In this document: piece after piece, positions 7,493-13,833 of the stretch
How positions within the stretch are numbered: position 1 is the first letter of the stretch
Layout of the letters: every line of letters starts with the position of its first letter
Assembly: GCA_036274075.1 (NCBI GenBank)
Contig: DASUGK010000160.1
Span: 1 to 14,193, forward strand
Direction: 5' to 3'
Length of the DNA: 14,193 nucleotides
From: CADEED01 sp036274075
Lineage (GTDB): Bacteria > Pseudomonadota > Gammaproteobacteria > Steroidobacterales > Steroidobacteraceae
Notes under the pieces: generated by a model
What the model was told of the DNA's origin: nothing
The model's input: the letters and a program-made list of their open reading frames with translations, nothing else
Databases searched by the model: none
Program-made: the position numbers and the translations under genes

Positions 7493-8257
7493 CTACGGCC
7501 CGTAAGGATCGAACGCGACCCATTCGATCGGCTTGCCGTCCTGGATGTCGACCAGCGCCGTCCAGAATCCCAAGCGGTGATGCACCGGCAGCCAGCGCAC
7601 GCGCTCCGCCGGCACTTCGAGCTTCTGCATCGCCGCGTCGAAGAGCGGCTTCGACTCCGGAAACTTCGCGGTGAGCGACTCGATCGTGCGGGCGTTCCTG
7701 GTGATCCCGGGCAGCGCGGTTTCGAAGGGGGCGTAGAACTTCGGCCGCTGGTGTTCCTCGTTTCCGGCCACGGACTGGAACAACGCGTCCTGCTGGTCCG
7801 CGTCCGGCACCTGGATGGCAACCAGGTGAGGGCCGTCGAACGGCAGCTTCGCGTAGGACGGATCGCGTGCCGCGGCGAGCTCGGTGTCCAGGATGTCACG
7901 AGCCACCACCACCTCGAAACGATCCTTGCTGAAGGCCACGTACACCGGGCGTGTGCCAGCCACGATGTACACGCCGTAGATCATCGCGGCGAGCTGCACC
8001 AGGCCGACGATGGTGTAGTCGGTGACCAGTTCGCGGCGGCTCTTCGACCGGTCGAAGATCACCAGCGAAATCAGCGGGCCCAGCACCAGGTCGCAGGCCA
8101 CCACCAGCTCGAACAGCTTGGTGCCGCCCACCATGGTGTGGAAGGGATCGGGGAACCACACCAGGAAGATGAGTGCGGCCGCGACGGCGCCCAGTGCTGC
8201 CGTCAGCAGGAAGTGGATCGCAAAGGCCCGGAACCGGTCGCGCCAGACAATCGCCAT
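7493..8257 (-). CDS. TfpX/TfpZ-like type IV pilin accessory membrane protein
   Basis: The predicted 254-residue protein starts MAIVWRDRFRAFAIHF. It has three membrane segments in its first 100 residues (about 12-34, 47-68, 81-100) and then a soluble region of about 150 residues. Family-typical elements are the RxxAFAIHF start, FLVWFPDPF at 31-39, CDLVLGPLISL near 55-65, the DRSKSRREL turn and GTRPVYVAFSKDRFEVV. Such proteins are encoded beside some type IV pilins and are thought to assist their assembly or modification. No pilin or pilus gene is in this window, so a pilus role here is by family only. The ATG at 8257 was chosen over the longer open frame to 8431: it fits the family start and has GAGGAAAAG a few bases upstream. 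That site overlaps the arfB stop, leaving a 10-base gap and suggesting coupled translation. It is the last gene of the five-gene minus-strand run. Confidence 0.8.
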   Translation of the reverse strand: MAIVWRDRFRAFAIHFLLTAALGAVAAALIFLVWFPDPFHTMVGGTKLFELVVACDLVLGPLISLVIFDRSKSRRELVTDYTIVGLVQLAAMIYGVYIVAGTRPVYVAFSKDRFEVVVARDILDTELAAARDPSYAKLPFDGPHLVAIQVPDADQQDALFQSVAGNEEHQRPKFYAPFETALPGITRNARTIESLTAKFPESKPLFDAAMQKLEVPAERVRWLPVHHRLGFWTALVDIQDGKPIEWVAFDPYGP

Positions 8258-8267
8258 GGTCTTTTCC

Positions 8268-8705
8268 TCAATCGTCCATTCGAACCCGGCCGCGCAGCTT
8301 CTTGTTCTTCTGCGTGCGCGCCTTGGTGGCCAGCCGCCGTTCGCGCGACGCCCGCGTCGGCTGCGTCGCATGGCGCTTCTTCGGCGCGACCAGCGCGCGC
8401 CGCACCAGCTCGAGCAGCCGTTGCTCGGCAAGCCGCCGGTTCTGCTCCTGGCTGCGCGATTCCCGCGAAACGATCAGCAGCTCGCCGGCGTCGGTGAGCC
8501 GCTGGCCCGCGAGCTGGCGCACTCGCGCCTTCACCTCGTCACGCAGCGTGGTGTTGCGCGCCAGGTCGAATCGCAGCTGCACCGCCGAGGCCACCTTGTT
8601 GACGTTCTGGCCGCCCGGCCCGGACGAACGCACGAACGCGACTTCCAGATCGGCGTCCGGGATTTCGAGCCCTGGCCTCACGATCAAACCCTTGCCTGGC
8701 GTCAT
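8268..8705 (-). CDS. arfB: Alternative ribosome-rescue aminoacyl-tRNA hydrolase ArfB (YaeJ)
   Basis: At 145 residues it is close to the roughly 140 usual for ArfB. It has the catalytic GGQ motif (residues 31-33, in SSGPGGQNVNK) that hydrolyses peptidyl-tRNA on stalled ribosomes. The C-terminal tail is highly basic (PTRASRERRLATKARTQKNK, about 115-134), the part that enters the empty mRNA channel. The short single domain and this tail separate it from the release factors RF1 and RF2, which are much longer with extra domains. The ATG at 8703-8705 overlaps the TGA of the upstream MscS gene in an ATGA junction. There is no clear ribosome-binding site of its own, so expression probably depends on translational coupling. 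Its own stop is followed 10 bases later by the TfpX/TfpZ-like gene. Confidence 0.92.
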   Translation of the reverse strand: MTPGKGLIVRPGLEIPDADLEVAFVRSSGPGGQNVNKVASAVQLRFDLARNTTLRDEVKARVRQLAGQRLTDAGELLIVSRESRSQEQNRRLAEQRLLELVRRALVAPKKRHATQPTRASRERRLATKARTQKNKKLRGRVRMDD

Positions 8706-10018
8706 CTTTGGTCGGGGAGTCGGTTTTGCGGCAGGTCGGGCTGGTGCGGCATCACGCGCACGTCGTGTTGCTGCACGGGGATGGTGATGCCGTGTTTCTT
8801 GAACAGGCGCCAGATCTCGCGGTTCACGTCCGAGCGCACGTTGTTCACGCCGTTCATCGGATCGCGGATCCAGAAACGAACCTCGAGGCGCATGCCGTAG
8901 TCCTCGAAGCTCATGAGCCGCGACACCGGGCCCGGGTCCTTGAGGATGCGAGGGTGGTGCGCGGCCGCGTCGACCAGGACCTGCAGCGCGATTTCCGGAT
9001 CGTCCTGGAAACTGACCATCACCGGCAGGCGGATGCGCACGCGCTGGTCGGAATAGCTCCAGTTGACCACCTGGTTGTTGATGAAGTGCTGGTTGGGAAC
9101 CAGCGTCTCCACGCCGTCGCGGTCGCGGATCACGATGTATCGGCCGCGCAGCTCCTGCACCCAGCCGAAGTTCTCGCTGCTGGTGCCGGTGGTGCCCGTG
9201 AAACTGATGACGTCTCCGGGCTTGATGGACTTGTCCATCAGCAGCACGAAGCCCGAGACGAAATTGCTGGCGATGGTCTGCAGGCCGAAACCGAGGCCGA
9301 TACCTATGGCGCCGGTGAGCACCGTCAGCGCGGTGAGATCCACGCCCGAGGCGTTGATGCCGAGCAGCACGCCCAGCGCGATCAGCGTGAAGCTGGAGAA
9401 CTTCGAGATGCCGATGCGCGTCGAGATCGCGAGGCCCTCGAGCTTCATGACGCGGCGTTCGATGGTGCGCGCGACCAGGCTGGTCACGACCAGGAAGCCG
9501 GCGATGACCACGATGCCCTTGAGCAGCGACCAGAGGCTGAACTGCGATTTGCCCGGGAGCAGGTCGATGCCGTCGAGGGTGCGTTCGATGCCCGAGAACC
9601 AGCCCAGCACCTGGAAGGCGATGGCGGCCCAGATCACGAACGTCAGGCGCAGCTCCCAGGAACGGATCCAGCTGTTCGGCCCGAGGGAGACGGACAACGC
9701 GTGCACGCCGATACGCACCAGCGCCAGCGCCGTGACCAGGTCCATGGCGATGTCGATGAGCTCGACCCGCAGCCGGAAATACGCGAACGCCGCGCGCAGG
9801 CCGAGGATCAGCACCAGCGCCACGAAGGCCGGGGCGATCACCATGCCGGCGACCACCAGCCGGCGCGACCAGATGTCCAGGTCGCTGCGCGCGGCCAGCG
9901 GCCGCAGCCCGCGCTTGATGTAATGGGCGATGGCCTGGGCCAGCAGGACCGCCAGGATCAGGGCGATCACTTCGGCCATGACTTCCGGGGTGGTGAGCTG
10001 CTCGAAGAACTGCTTCAC
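8702..10018 (-). CDS. MscS-family mechanosensitive ion channel
   Basis: This 438-residue protein has about six N-terminal membrane segments (near 14-34, 52-78, 85-108, 122-141, 163-183, 206-222). They precede the pore-lining helix at about 229-260 (glycine/alanine pattern TGAIGIGLGFGLQTIASNF), which is the MscS TM3 signature. The cytoplasmic beta domain follows (PGDVI, then FGWVQELRGRYIVIRDRDG and VPNQHFINNQVVNW, about 267-320), and then an alpha/beta C-terminal domain to about residue 425. It is larger than E. coli MscS (286 residues, three helices) and smaller than MscK, like other medium-size homologues. The expected role is release of solutes on hypo-osmotic shock from the inner membrane; other roles are possible. 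The start is a GTG at 10016-10018, 14 bases after the YdcH-like stop, with a weak ribosome-binding site. An internal ATG (Met14) would remove part of the first helix and is less likely. Confidence 0.92.
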   Translation of the reverse strand: MKQFFEQLTTPEVMAEVIALILAVLLAQAIAHYIKRGLRPLAARSDLDIWSRRLVVAGMVIAPAFVALVLILGLRAAFAYFRLRVELIDIAMDLVTALALVRIGVHALSVSLGPNSWIRSWELRLTFVIWAAIAFQVLGWFSGIERTLDGIDLLPGKSQFSLWSLLKGIVVIAGFLVVTSLVARTIERRVMKLEGLAISTRIGISKFSSFTLIALGVLLGINASGVDLTALTVLTGAIGIGLGFGLQTIASNFVSGFVLLMDKSIKPGDVISFTGTTGTSSENFGWVQELRGRYIVIRDRDGVETLVPNQHFINNQVVNWSYSDQRVRIRLPVMVSFQDDPEIALQVLVDAAAHHPRILKDPGPVSRLMSFEDYGMRLEVRFWIRDPMNGVNNVRSDVNREIWRLFKKHGITIPVQQHDVRVMPHQPDLPQNRLPDQR

Positions 10019-10032
10019 GTAGTGCGCATCGC

Positions 10033-10263
10033 TCAGGCGTTCAGGTCCGGGATGAGTTCGCTCTCGAGACGCGTGATCTGGTCCTTGAGGATCAGCTTGC
10101 GTTTCTTGAGGCGCTTGAGCTGAAGCTGGTCGGTCTGGAAGTCGAGTGACAGGCGCGCGATGACTTCGTCGAGGTCGCGGTGCGCTATGCGCAGCTCACG
10201 CAGCTTCTCCACGTTCTTGAACAGTTCACGATCGACGTTGTCCTGATCTTCGATTTCGCTCAT
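10033..10263 (-). CDS. YdcH-like (DUF465) small coiled-coil protein
   Basis: A 76-residue, highly charged, helical protein. Residues about 20-68 match the DUF465/YdcH pattern: LRELRIAHRDLDEVIARL, then a short linker, then LQLKRLKKRKLILKDQITRL. This gives a probable helical hairpin or coiled coil. The function of the family is unknown. The ATG at 10261-10263 is preferred: it leaves a 10-base gap after the PHP gene stop and is preceded by a weak purine stretch (CAGAG). A GTG at 10281 in frame would add six residues and overlap the PHP gene by 8 bases without a ribosome-binding site. It sits second in the minus-strand run, between the PHP phosphoesterase and the mechanosensitive channel. Confidence 0.85.
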   Translation of the reverse strand: MSEIEDQDNVDRELFKNVEKLRELRIAHRDLDEVIARLSLDFQTDQLQLKRLKKRKLILKDQITRLESELIPDLNA

Positions 10264-10273
10264 CGGCGCTCTG

Positions 10274-11128
10274 TCAGGCACGAGGGTTTAACAGCAGGGT
10301 GACCGGCTCGAGACCGGGCGCAAGCTTAAGCCAGCGGCCGAGGGGATTCCATGGCACTGCCGGATCGTGAAAATCCGAGCCCATCGATGCGTGCAGGCCG
10401 AATCGCCGGCATAGCGAGGCGATGCGCTCGGCGTCGTTGGGGCTCATTCCCGCCATGCTGGCTTCCAGCGCCTTGCCGCCGGCCTGAGCGAATGCCGCCG
10501 TGAGCTCGCGCAATTGCCCGGCCGAGGCGCGGTAGCGATGCGGGTGTGCCAGCACGGCAACGGCGCCGCTGTCGCGCAGCACCGCCATGGCCTCGTCGAA
10601 GGTCGGCCAATTCGCCGGCACGTGGCCCGGCGTATCGCGGTTCAGGTAGCGATCGAAGGCCTGCTGGCTGTCGCGGGCGAAGCCGCGCTCGACCAGCAGC
10701 CGCGCCAGGTGCAGGCGCGTGGGTGCGGCGCAGCCCGCGGCCCTTGCGGCGAGCTCGCGGCCCGGCAGGCGCGCGCGTTTCTCGAGGCGTTCGCCCATTT
10801 CCCTTAGGCGCGACTGGCGGCGCGCGAGCACGTCCGCCATGTGCGACCGCAACCCGGCATGACGCTCGTCGATGTCGAGCCCGACGATGTGAATAGTTTG
10901 CCCGCGCCAGGTGGCCGACAGCTCTACGCCCGGCACGAAGCGGATCGCGGCGGCCTCGCAGGCGGCGCGGGCCTCGGGGAGGCCGGCGGTGGTGTCATGG
11001 TCGGTGAGCGCGAGCAGGCTCACGCCGCGGGCCGTCGCCCGCTCCACGAGTTGCGCAGGCGGCAACACGCCATCGGAGTAATGGCTGTGGGTGTGGAAAT
11101 CGACCAGTGTTTCGCGCGGAGAATCCAT
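10274..11128 (-). CDS. rnm: PHP-domain phosphoesterase / RNase AM-like (YciV family)
   Basis: The 284-residue protein aligns in pattern along its length with E. coli YciV (RNase AM, 293 residues). All PHP metal-site motifs are present: DFHTHSHYSDG (His12, His14, Asp19), LTDHDTTAG (Asp43, His44), PGVELS (Glu69), HIVGL (His80), LAHPHRY (His195) and GSDFHDP (Asp252, His254). An inserted helical subdomain lies at about 95-180. Family members act as 5'-3' exonucleases trimming short RNAs or 5' ends and as phosphatases on 3',5'-bisphosphonucleotides; which activity dominates here cannot be told. The ATG at 11126-11128 was chosen because the family starts just before DFHTHS. The open frame continues to 11224 but that extension overlaps the divergent gene and is not family-like. 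It is the first gene of the minus-strand run. E. coli YciV sits elsewhere, near trp, so the context differs. Confidence 0.88.
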   Translation of the reverse strand: MDSPRETLVDFHTHSHYSDGVLPPAQLVERATARGVSLLALTDHDTTAGLPEARAACEAAAIRFVPGVELSATWRGQTIHIVGLDIDERHAGLRSHMADVLARRQSRLREMGERLEKRARLPGRELAARAAGCAAPTRLHLARLLVERGFARDSQQAFDRYLNRDTPGHVPANWPTFDEAMAVLRDSGAVAVLAHPHRYRASAGQLRELTAAFAQAGGKALEASMAGMSPNDAERIASLCRRFGLHASMGSDFHDPAVPWNPLGRWLKLAPGLEPVTLLLNPRA

Positions 11129-11138
11129 CGGGGTTCCG

Positions 11139-11145
11139 TATGATA
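11139..11145. promoter_or_regulatory. Candidate symmetric -10 element of a bidirectional promoter
   Basis: The 25 bases between the divergent starts of the PHP gene (11128) and the yrfG-like gene (11154) contain TATGATA. On the + strand TATGAT (11139-11144) matches the sigma-70 -10 consensus at 5 of 6 positions. On the - strand TATCAT (11145-11140) also matches 5 of 6. Transcription starts about 7 bases past each box would lie near 11151 and 11133, leaving leaders of only about 3 and 5 bases. Neither direction has a good -35 box. Shared symmetric -10 boxes are a known cause of divergent transcription. Whether this one is used is unproven. Confidence 0.4.
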
Positions 11146-11153
11146 CGCGCCGC

Positions 11154-11825
11154 ATGTCATCCCACGCGTATCCACGGCCCGATTGGGCGAACATCGACAC
11201 GGTTTGCCTCGATCTCGACGGCACCCTGCTGGACCAGGCCTACGACAACCACATCTGGCGCGACCTCGTGCCGCAACGTTTCGCGGTGGCGCATTCCCTG
11301 GAGATGCACGCGGCATATGAAGAGATCGCGCGGCGTTTCGAGGCGGTGCGCGGCACGCTCGCGTGGTATTGCATCGAACATTGGTCGCGGAACCTCGGGA
11401 TCGACATCGGCGCGCTGCATCGCGAGGTGCGTTCGCACGTGGCCTGGTTGCCCGGCGCGCGCGATTTCCTCCTGCGCCTGCGCGCCGGCGGCAAGCGGCT
11501 GCTGCTGCTCACCAACTCGCATCCCATCGCCCTGGCGGTGAAACACGAGCAGACCGGCGTGCTCGATTATCTCGACGCGTCAGTCTCGTCCCACGAATAC
11601 GGCCACCCGAAGGAACACGCCGGTTTCTGGCGCGCCGCGGTCGAACATCTCGGCTTCGATCCGGCGCGCAGCCTGTTCGTCGACGACAATTCCCGCATGC
11701 TCGAGGCCGCCTCCGCGGCCGGCCTGCGCTGGGTCTACGGCGTGCGCCACTGGGACACCCGCGGATCCAAGCGCGAACACGCGGATCATCCCAGCGTCGA
11801 CGGCGTCGCCGAGTTGTACGGCTAG
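11154..11825 (+). CDS. yrfG: HAD-family GMP/IMP nucleotidase (YrfG-like)
   Basis: A 223-residue HAD hydrolase, almost the same length as E. coli YrfG (222). The four HAD motifs are visible: DLDGTLLD with nucleophile Asp20 and acid/base Asp22, LLLLTNSHP (Thr120-Asn121), Lys153 in GHPKEHAGFW, and FVDDNSRML (Asp177, Asp178). The helical cap (about 30-95) includes RFAVAHSLEMHAAYEEI and WYCIEHWSRNLGIDI, in the YrfG style. The expected reaction is dephosphorylation of purine monophosphates, GMP and IMP, in the cytosol. The ATG at 11154 was preferred over the upstream GTG at 11091, whose extension lies in the divergent PHP gene. No Shine-Dalgarno sequence is seen before it. The stop TAG (11823-11825) overlaps the rhlB stop on the other strand through a shared CTAG. 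Confidence 0.88.
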   Translation: MSSHAYPRPDWANIDTVCLDLDGTLLDQAYDNHIWRDLVPQRFAVAHSLEMHAAYEEIARRFEAVRGTLAWYCIEHWSRNLGIDIGALHREVRSHVAWLPGARDFLLRLRAGGKRLLLLTNSHPIALAVKHEQTGVLDYLDASVSSHEYGHPKEHAGFWRAAVEHLGFDPARSLFVDDNSRMLEAASAAGLRWVYGVRHWDTRGSKREHADHPSVDGVAELYG

Positions 11826-13171
11826 CGGCCGCCCCGCCTGTGGCCACCGCCGCGGCCACCACTACCGCCACCGCGCCGCGGGCCGCCACGCCCGCCGCCA
11901 CCACCACCGCGGCGCGGGGCTCCGCGGCCGCCGCCGCGATGCTGCGGGCGCGGGCCGTCCTCCGGATCCCATTCCTTGTGCACCGGTGGCTTGAGGTCGC
12001 GTGCCAGCAATTCCGGGGTCACGCGCGCCACGGGGATCTTGTGCGAGATGTATTCCTCGATGTCGGGCAGCGAGACCGCGTATTCCTCGCAGCCGAAGCT
12101 GATGGCATCGCCTTCCGCGCCGGCACGCGCGGTGCGGCCGATGCGGTGCACGTAGTCGGCCGCGTCCTGGGGCAGGTCGAAGTTGAACACGTGGCTGACG
12201 TCCGGGATGTGCAGTCCGCGCGAGGCCACGTCGGTGGCGATCAGCACCGCGAGCTCGCCGGAATGGAACTCGCGCATGAAGCGCAGCCGCTTCTTCTGCG
12301 GCACGTCGCCCGACAGGGCCTGCGCCTTGAAGCCGTTGGCGAGTAGATAGCCCTCGAGCTTCTCGGCCACGCGCTTGGTGTTCACGAACACCATGGTGCG
12401 ATGGGCGTCGAAGCTGCGCAGCAGGCCGATCAGCAGCGGCACCTTCTCTTCCATGGACGGGAAATAGATCATCTGGCGCACGCGGTCGGCGGTGACGCGG
12501 TCCGGCTCGATGCGCACCAGCTCGGGATTGTTCATGTGCTCGTAGGCCAGCTCGAGCACGCGGTGCGACAGCGTCGCCGAGAACAGCATCGACTGGCGCG
12601 CTTCCGGTTTCGGCAAGCGGCGCAGGATGAAGCGGATGTCCGCGATGAAGCCGAGGTCGAACATGCGGTCGGCTTCGTCGAGCACCACGGCCTGCGCGTG
12701 GCGCATGTCGAACACGTGCTGCTTGAAGTAGTCGATCACGCGGCCCGGCGTGCCGATCAGCACGTCGATGCCGTCCTGCAGCGTCTTGCGTTGCTTTTCG
12801 TAGTCGACGCCCCCGAATACCACCGCGATCTTCAGGCCCGTGTGCTTACCGAGCACCTCGGCATCGTTGAAGATCTGCACCGCGAGCTCGCGCGTCGGCG
12901 CCAGGATCAGGGCGCGGATGCCGGTGGCGCTGCGGCCCGAGGCCGGCGGGTTGGTGAGCAGCCGCTGGAACAGCGCCACGAGGAAGGCCGCGGTCTTGCC
13001 CGTGCCGGTCTGTGCCTGCCCGGCCACGTCCTTGCCGGAAAGTGCAATCGGCAAAGTACTCGCCTGGACGGGTGTGGCGCGGACGAAACCTGCGTCGGAG
13101 ATTCCCCGGGCGACTTCGGGAACGAGATCGAGCGAATCGAAACGGAGCTCGGAAAGGTGTGTCTCTGTCAT
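11822..13171 (-). CDS. rhlB: DEAD-box ATP-dependent RNA helicase RhlB, with RGG-rich tail
   Basis: This 449-residue helicase has all core motifs: Q motif (GFVRATPVQ, 28-36), motif I AQTGTGKT (53-60), Ia PTRELA (92-97), Ib TPGR (141-144), II DEAD (165-168), III SAT (198-200), V ATDVASRGLHI (312-322) and VI HRIGRTAR (342-349). The N-terminus MTETHLSEL, the CEEYAVSLPDIEEYI segment and the divergent trxA neighbour identify RhlB among the DEAD-box paralogues. In E. coli RhlB unwinds RNA within the RNase E degradosome. After residue 410 there is a 39-residue tail of almost only Gly and Arg with a few Pro, His, Ala and Ser. The basic tail of E. coli RhlB is shorter and less regular. Such RGG tails bind RNA and promote condensates (family knowledge). 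The ATG at 13169-13171 fits the family start; no strong ribosome-binding site precedes it. The 3' end overlaps yrfG by 4 bases. Confidence 0.92.
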   Translation of the reverse strand: MTETHLSELRFDSLDLVPEVARGISDAGFVRATPVQASTLPIALSGKDVAGQAQTGTGKTAAFLVALFQRLLTNPPASGRSATGIRALILAPTRELAVQIFNDAEVLGKHTGLKIAVVFGGVDYEKQRKTLQDGIDVLIGTPGRVIDYFKQHVFDMRHAQAVVLDEADRMFDLGFIADIRFILRRLPKPEARQSMLFSATLSHRVLELAYEHMNNPELVRIEPDRVTADRVRQMIYFPSMEEKVPLLIGLLRSFDAHRTMVFVNTKRVAEKLEGYLLANGFKAQALSGDVPQKKRLRFMREFHSGELAVLIATDVASRGLHIPDVSHVFNFDLPQDAADYVHRIGRTARAGAEGDAISFGCEEYAVSLPDIEEYISHKIPVARVTPELLARDLKPPVHKEWDPEDGPRPQHRGGGRGAPRRGGGGGGRGGPRRGGGSGGRGGGHRRGGR

Positions 13172-13495
13172 TAATTACCAGTTACTTATGTATTGGCGCG
13201 TTGCCTGGCCCGCGGTTGAAATTGGCGCTTGCAAATGGGAGGCGGACCAGTTAAAAAATGTCCCCAAGACGCGGCCCTGCTGTTTAGCACCCGAGCCGCA
13301 AATCCAAAGTTTCCTTATCACCAGGTTCAATCGCCCACCAAGAGGGCCATCACGCCAATCTGGCTGCATGCCGCAGTCTAACCGTTTGATCGCGTCCTGA
13401 GCACGGCTTCTGCCGTAGCGAAGCACAACCGCTTCCCATACCCCAAACCAGCAAAAGAATTCCGCTACCAAATTCCCCTATGGAGGTCCTTCCAC
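13172..13495. other. Divergent intergenic region rhlB/trxA
   Basis: This 324-base region between the two divergent starts is richer in A and T than its surroundings and must hold the promoters of rhlB (leftward) and trxA (rightward). I see no confident -35/-10 pair in either direction. A small hairpin, ACGGC-TTCT-GCCGT, lies at 13403-13416 without a T-run. An open frame of about 98 codons on the minus strand (13175-13471) has no homology I recognise and composition unlike the neighbours, and I do not call it a gene. A long untranslated leader for trxA is possible. Confidence 0.5.
13482..13486 (+). promoter_or_regulatory. Ribosome-binding site deciding the GTG start of trxA
   Basis: GGAGG at 13482-13486 lies 9 bases before the GTG at 13496. 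It is the strongest Shine-Dalgarno match near this gene and fixes the non-ATG start. Confidence 0.85.
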
Positions 13496-13825
13496 GTGAG
13501 TAACCCGGACATCGTGCACACCACGGACGCTACGTTCAGCCAGGACGTGCTGAAGTCCGACAAGCCCGTCCTGCTGGACTTCTGGGCGGAGTGGTGCGGC
13601 CCCTGCAAGATGATCGCGCCGATCCTCGACGAGATCGCGGTCGAATACAAAGACAAGCTGCGAGTCGCCAAGATCGACATCGAATCCAATCCGCAGACGC
13701 CGCCGAAGTTCGGCATCCGCAACATCCCCACGCTGATTCTCTTCAAGAACGGCACGGTGGAAGCCCAGAAGGTCGGCTCCGTGCGCAAGCCCGACCTCAA
13801 GTCTTTCCTGGATGCGCACCTGTGA
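13496..13825 (+). CDS. trxA: Thioredoxin 1
   Basis: The 109-residue length is standard for thioredoxin. The redox motif WCGPCK is at 33-38 (catalytic Cys34 and Cys37) inside DFWAEWCGPCKMIAP. The cis-proline loop NIPT gives Pro78, and the buried Asp is in LLDFW (Asp28). It reduces protein disulfides in the cytosol and is recharged by thioredoxin reductase. The start is GTG, supported by GGAGG 9 bases upstream. The rho reading frame follows directly, with its possible starts at 13822 (overlapping the trxA stop) or 13834. The rhlB-trxA-rho neighbourhood is the classical gammaproteobacterial one. Confidence 0.96.
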   Translation: MSNPDIVHTTDATFSQDVLKSDKPVLLDFWAEWCGPCKMIAPILDEIAVEYKDKLRVAKIDIESNPQTPPKFGIRNIPTLILFKNGTVEAQKVGSVRKPDLKSFLDAHL

Positions 13826-13833
13826 GGGGCTAC

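Noticed and set aside
7489..7502. CGGGC-TACG-GCCCG hairpin between convergent genes
   Set aside because: The 5-bp stem overlaps a stop codon and lacks T-runs on either side, too weak to call a bidirectional terminator.
8708..10123. 471-codon plus-strand frame opposite mscS, arfB and the YdcH-like gene
   Set aside because: The product is H/Q/D/E-rich without domains, which is typical of antisense to a membrane-protein gene at high GC.
13175..13471. 98-codon minus-strand frame in the rhlB/trxA intergenic region
   Set aside because: No recognisable domain, composition unlike the neighbouring genes, and it fills the region needed for the rhlB promoter and leader.
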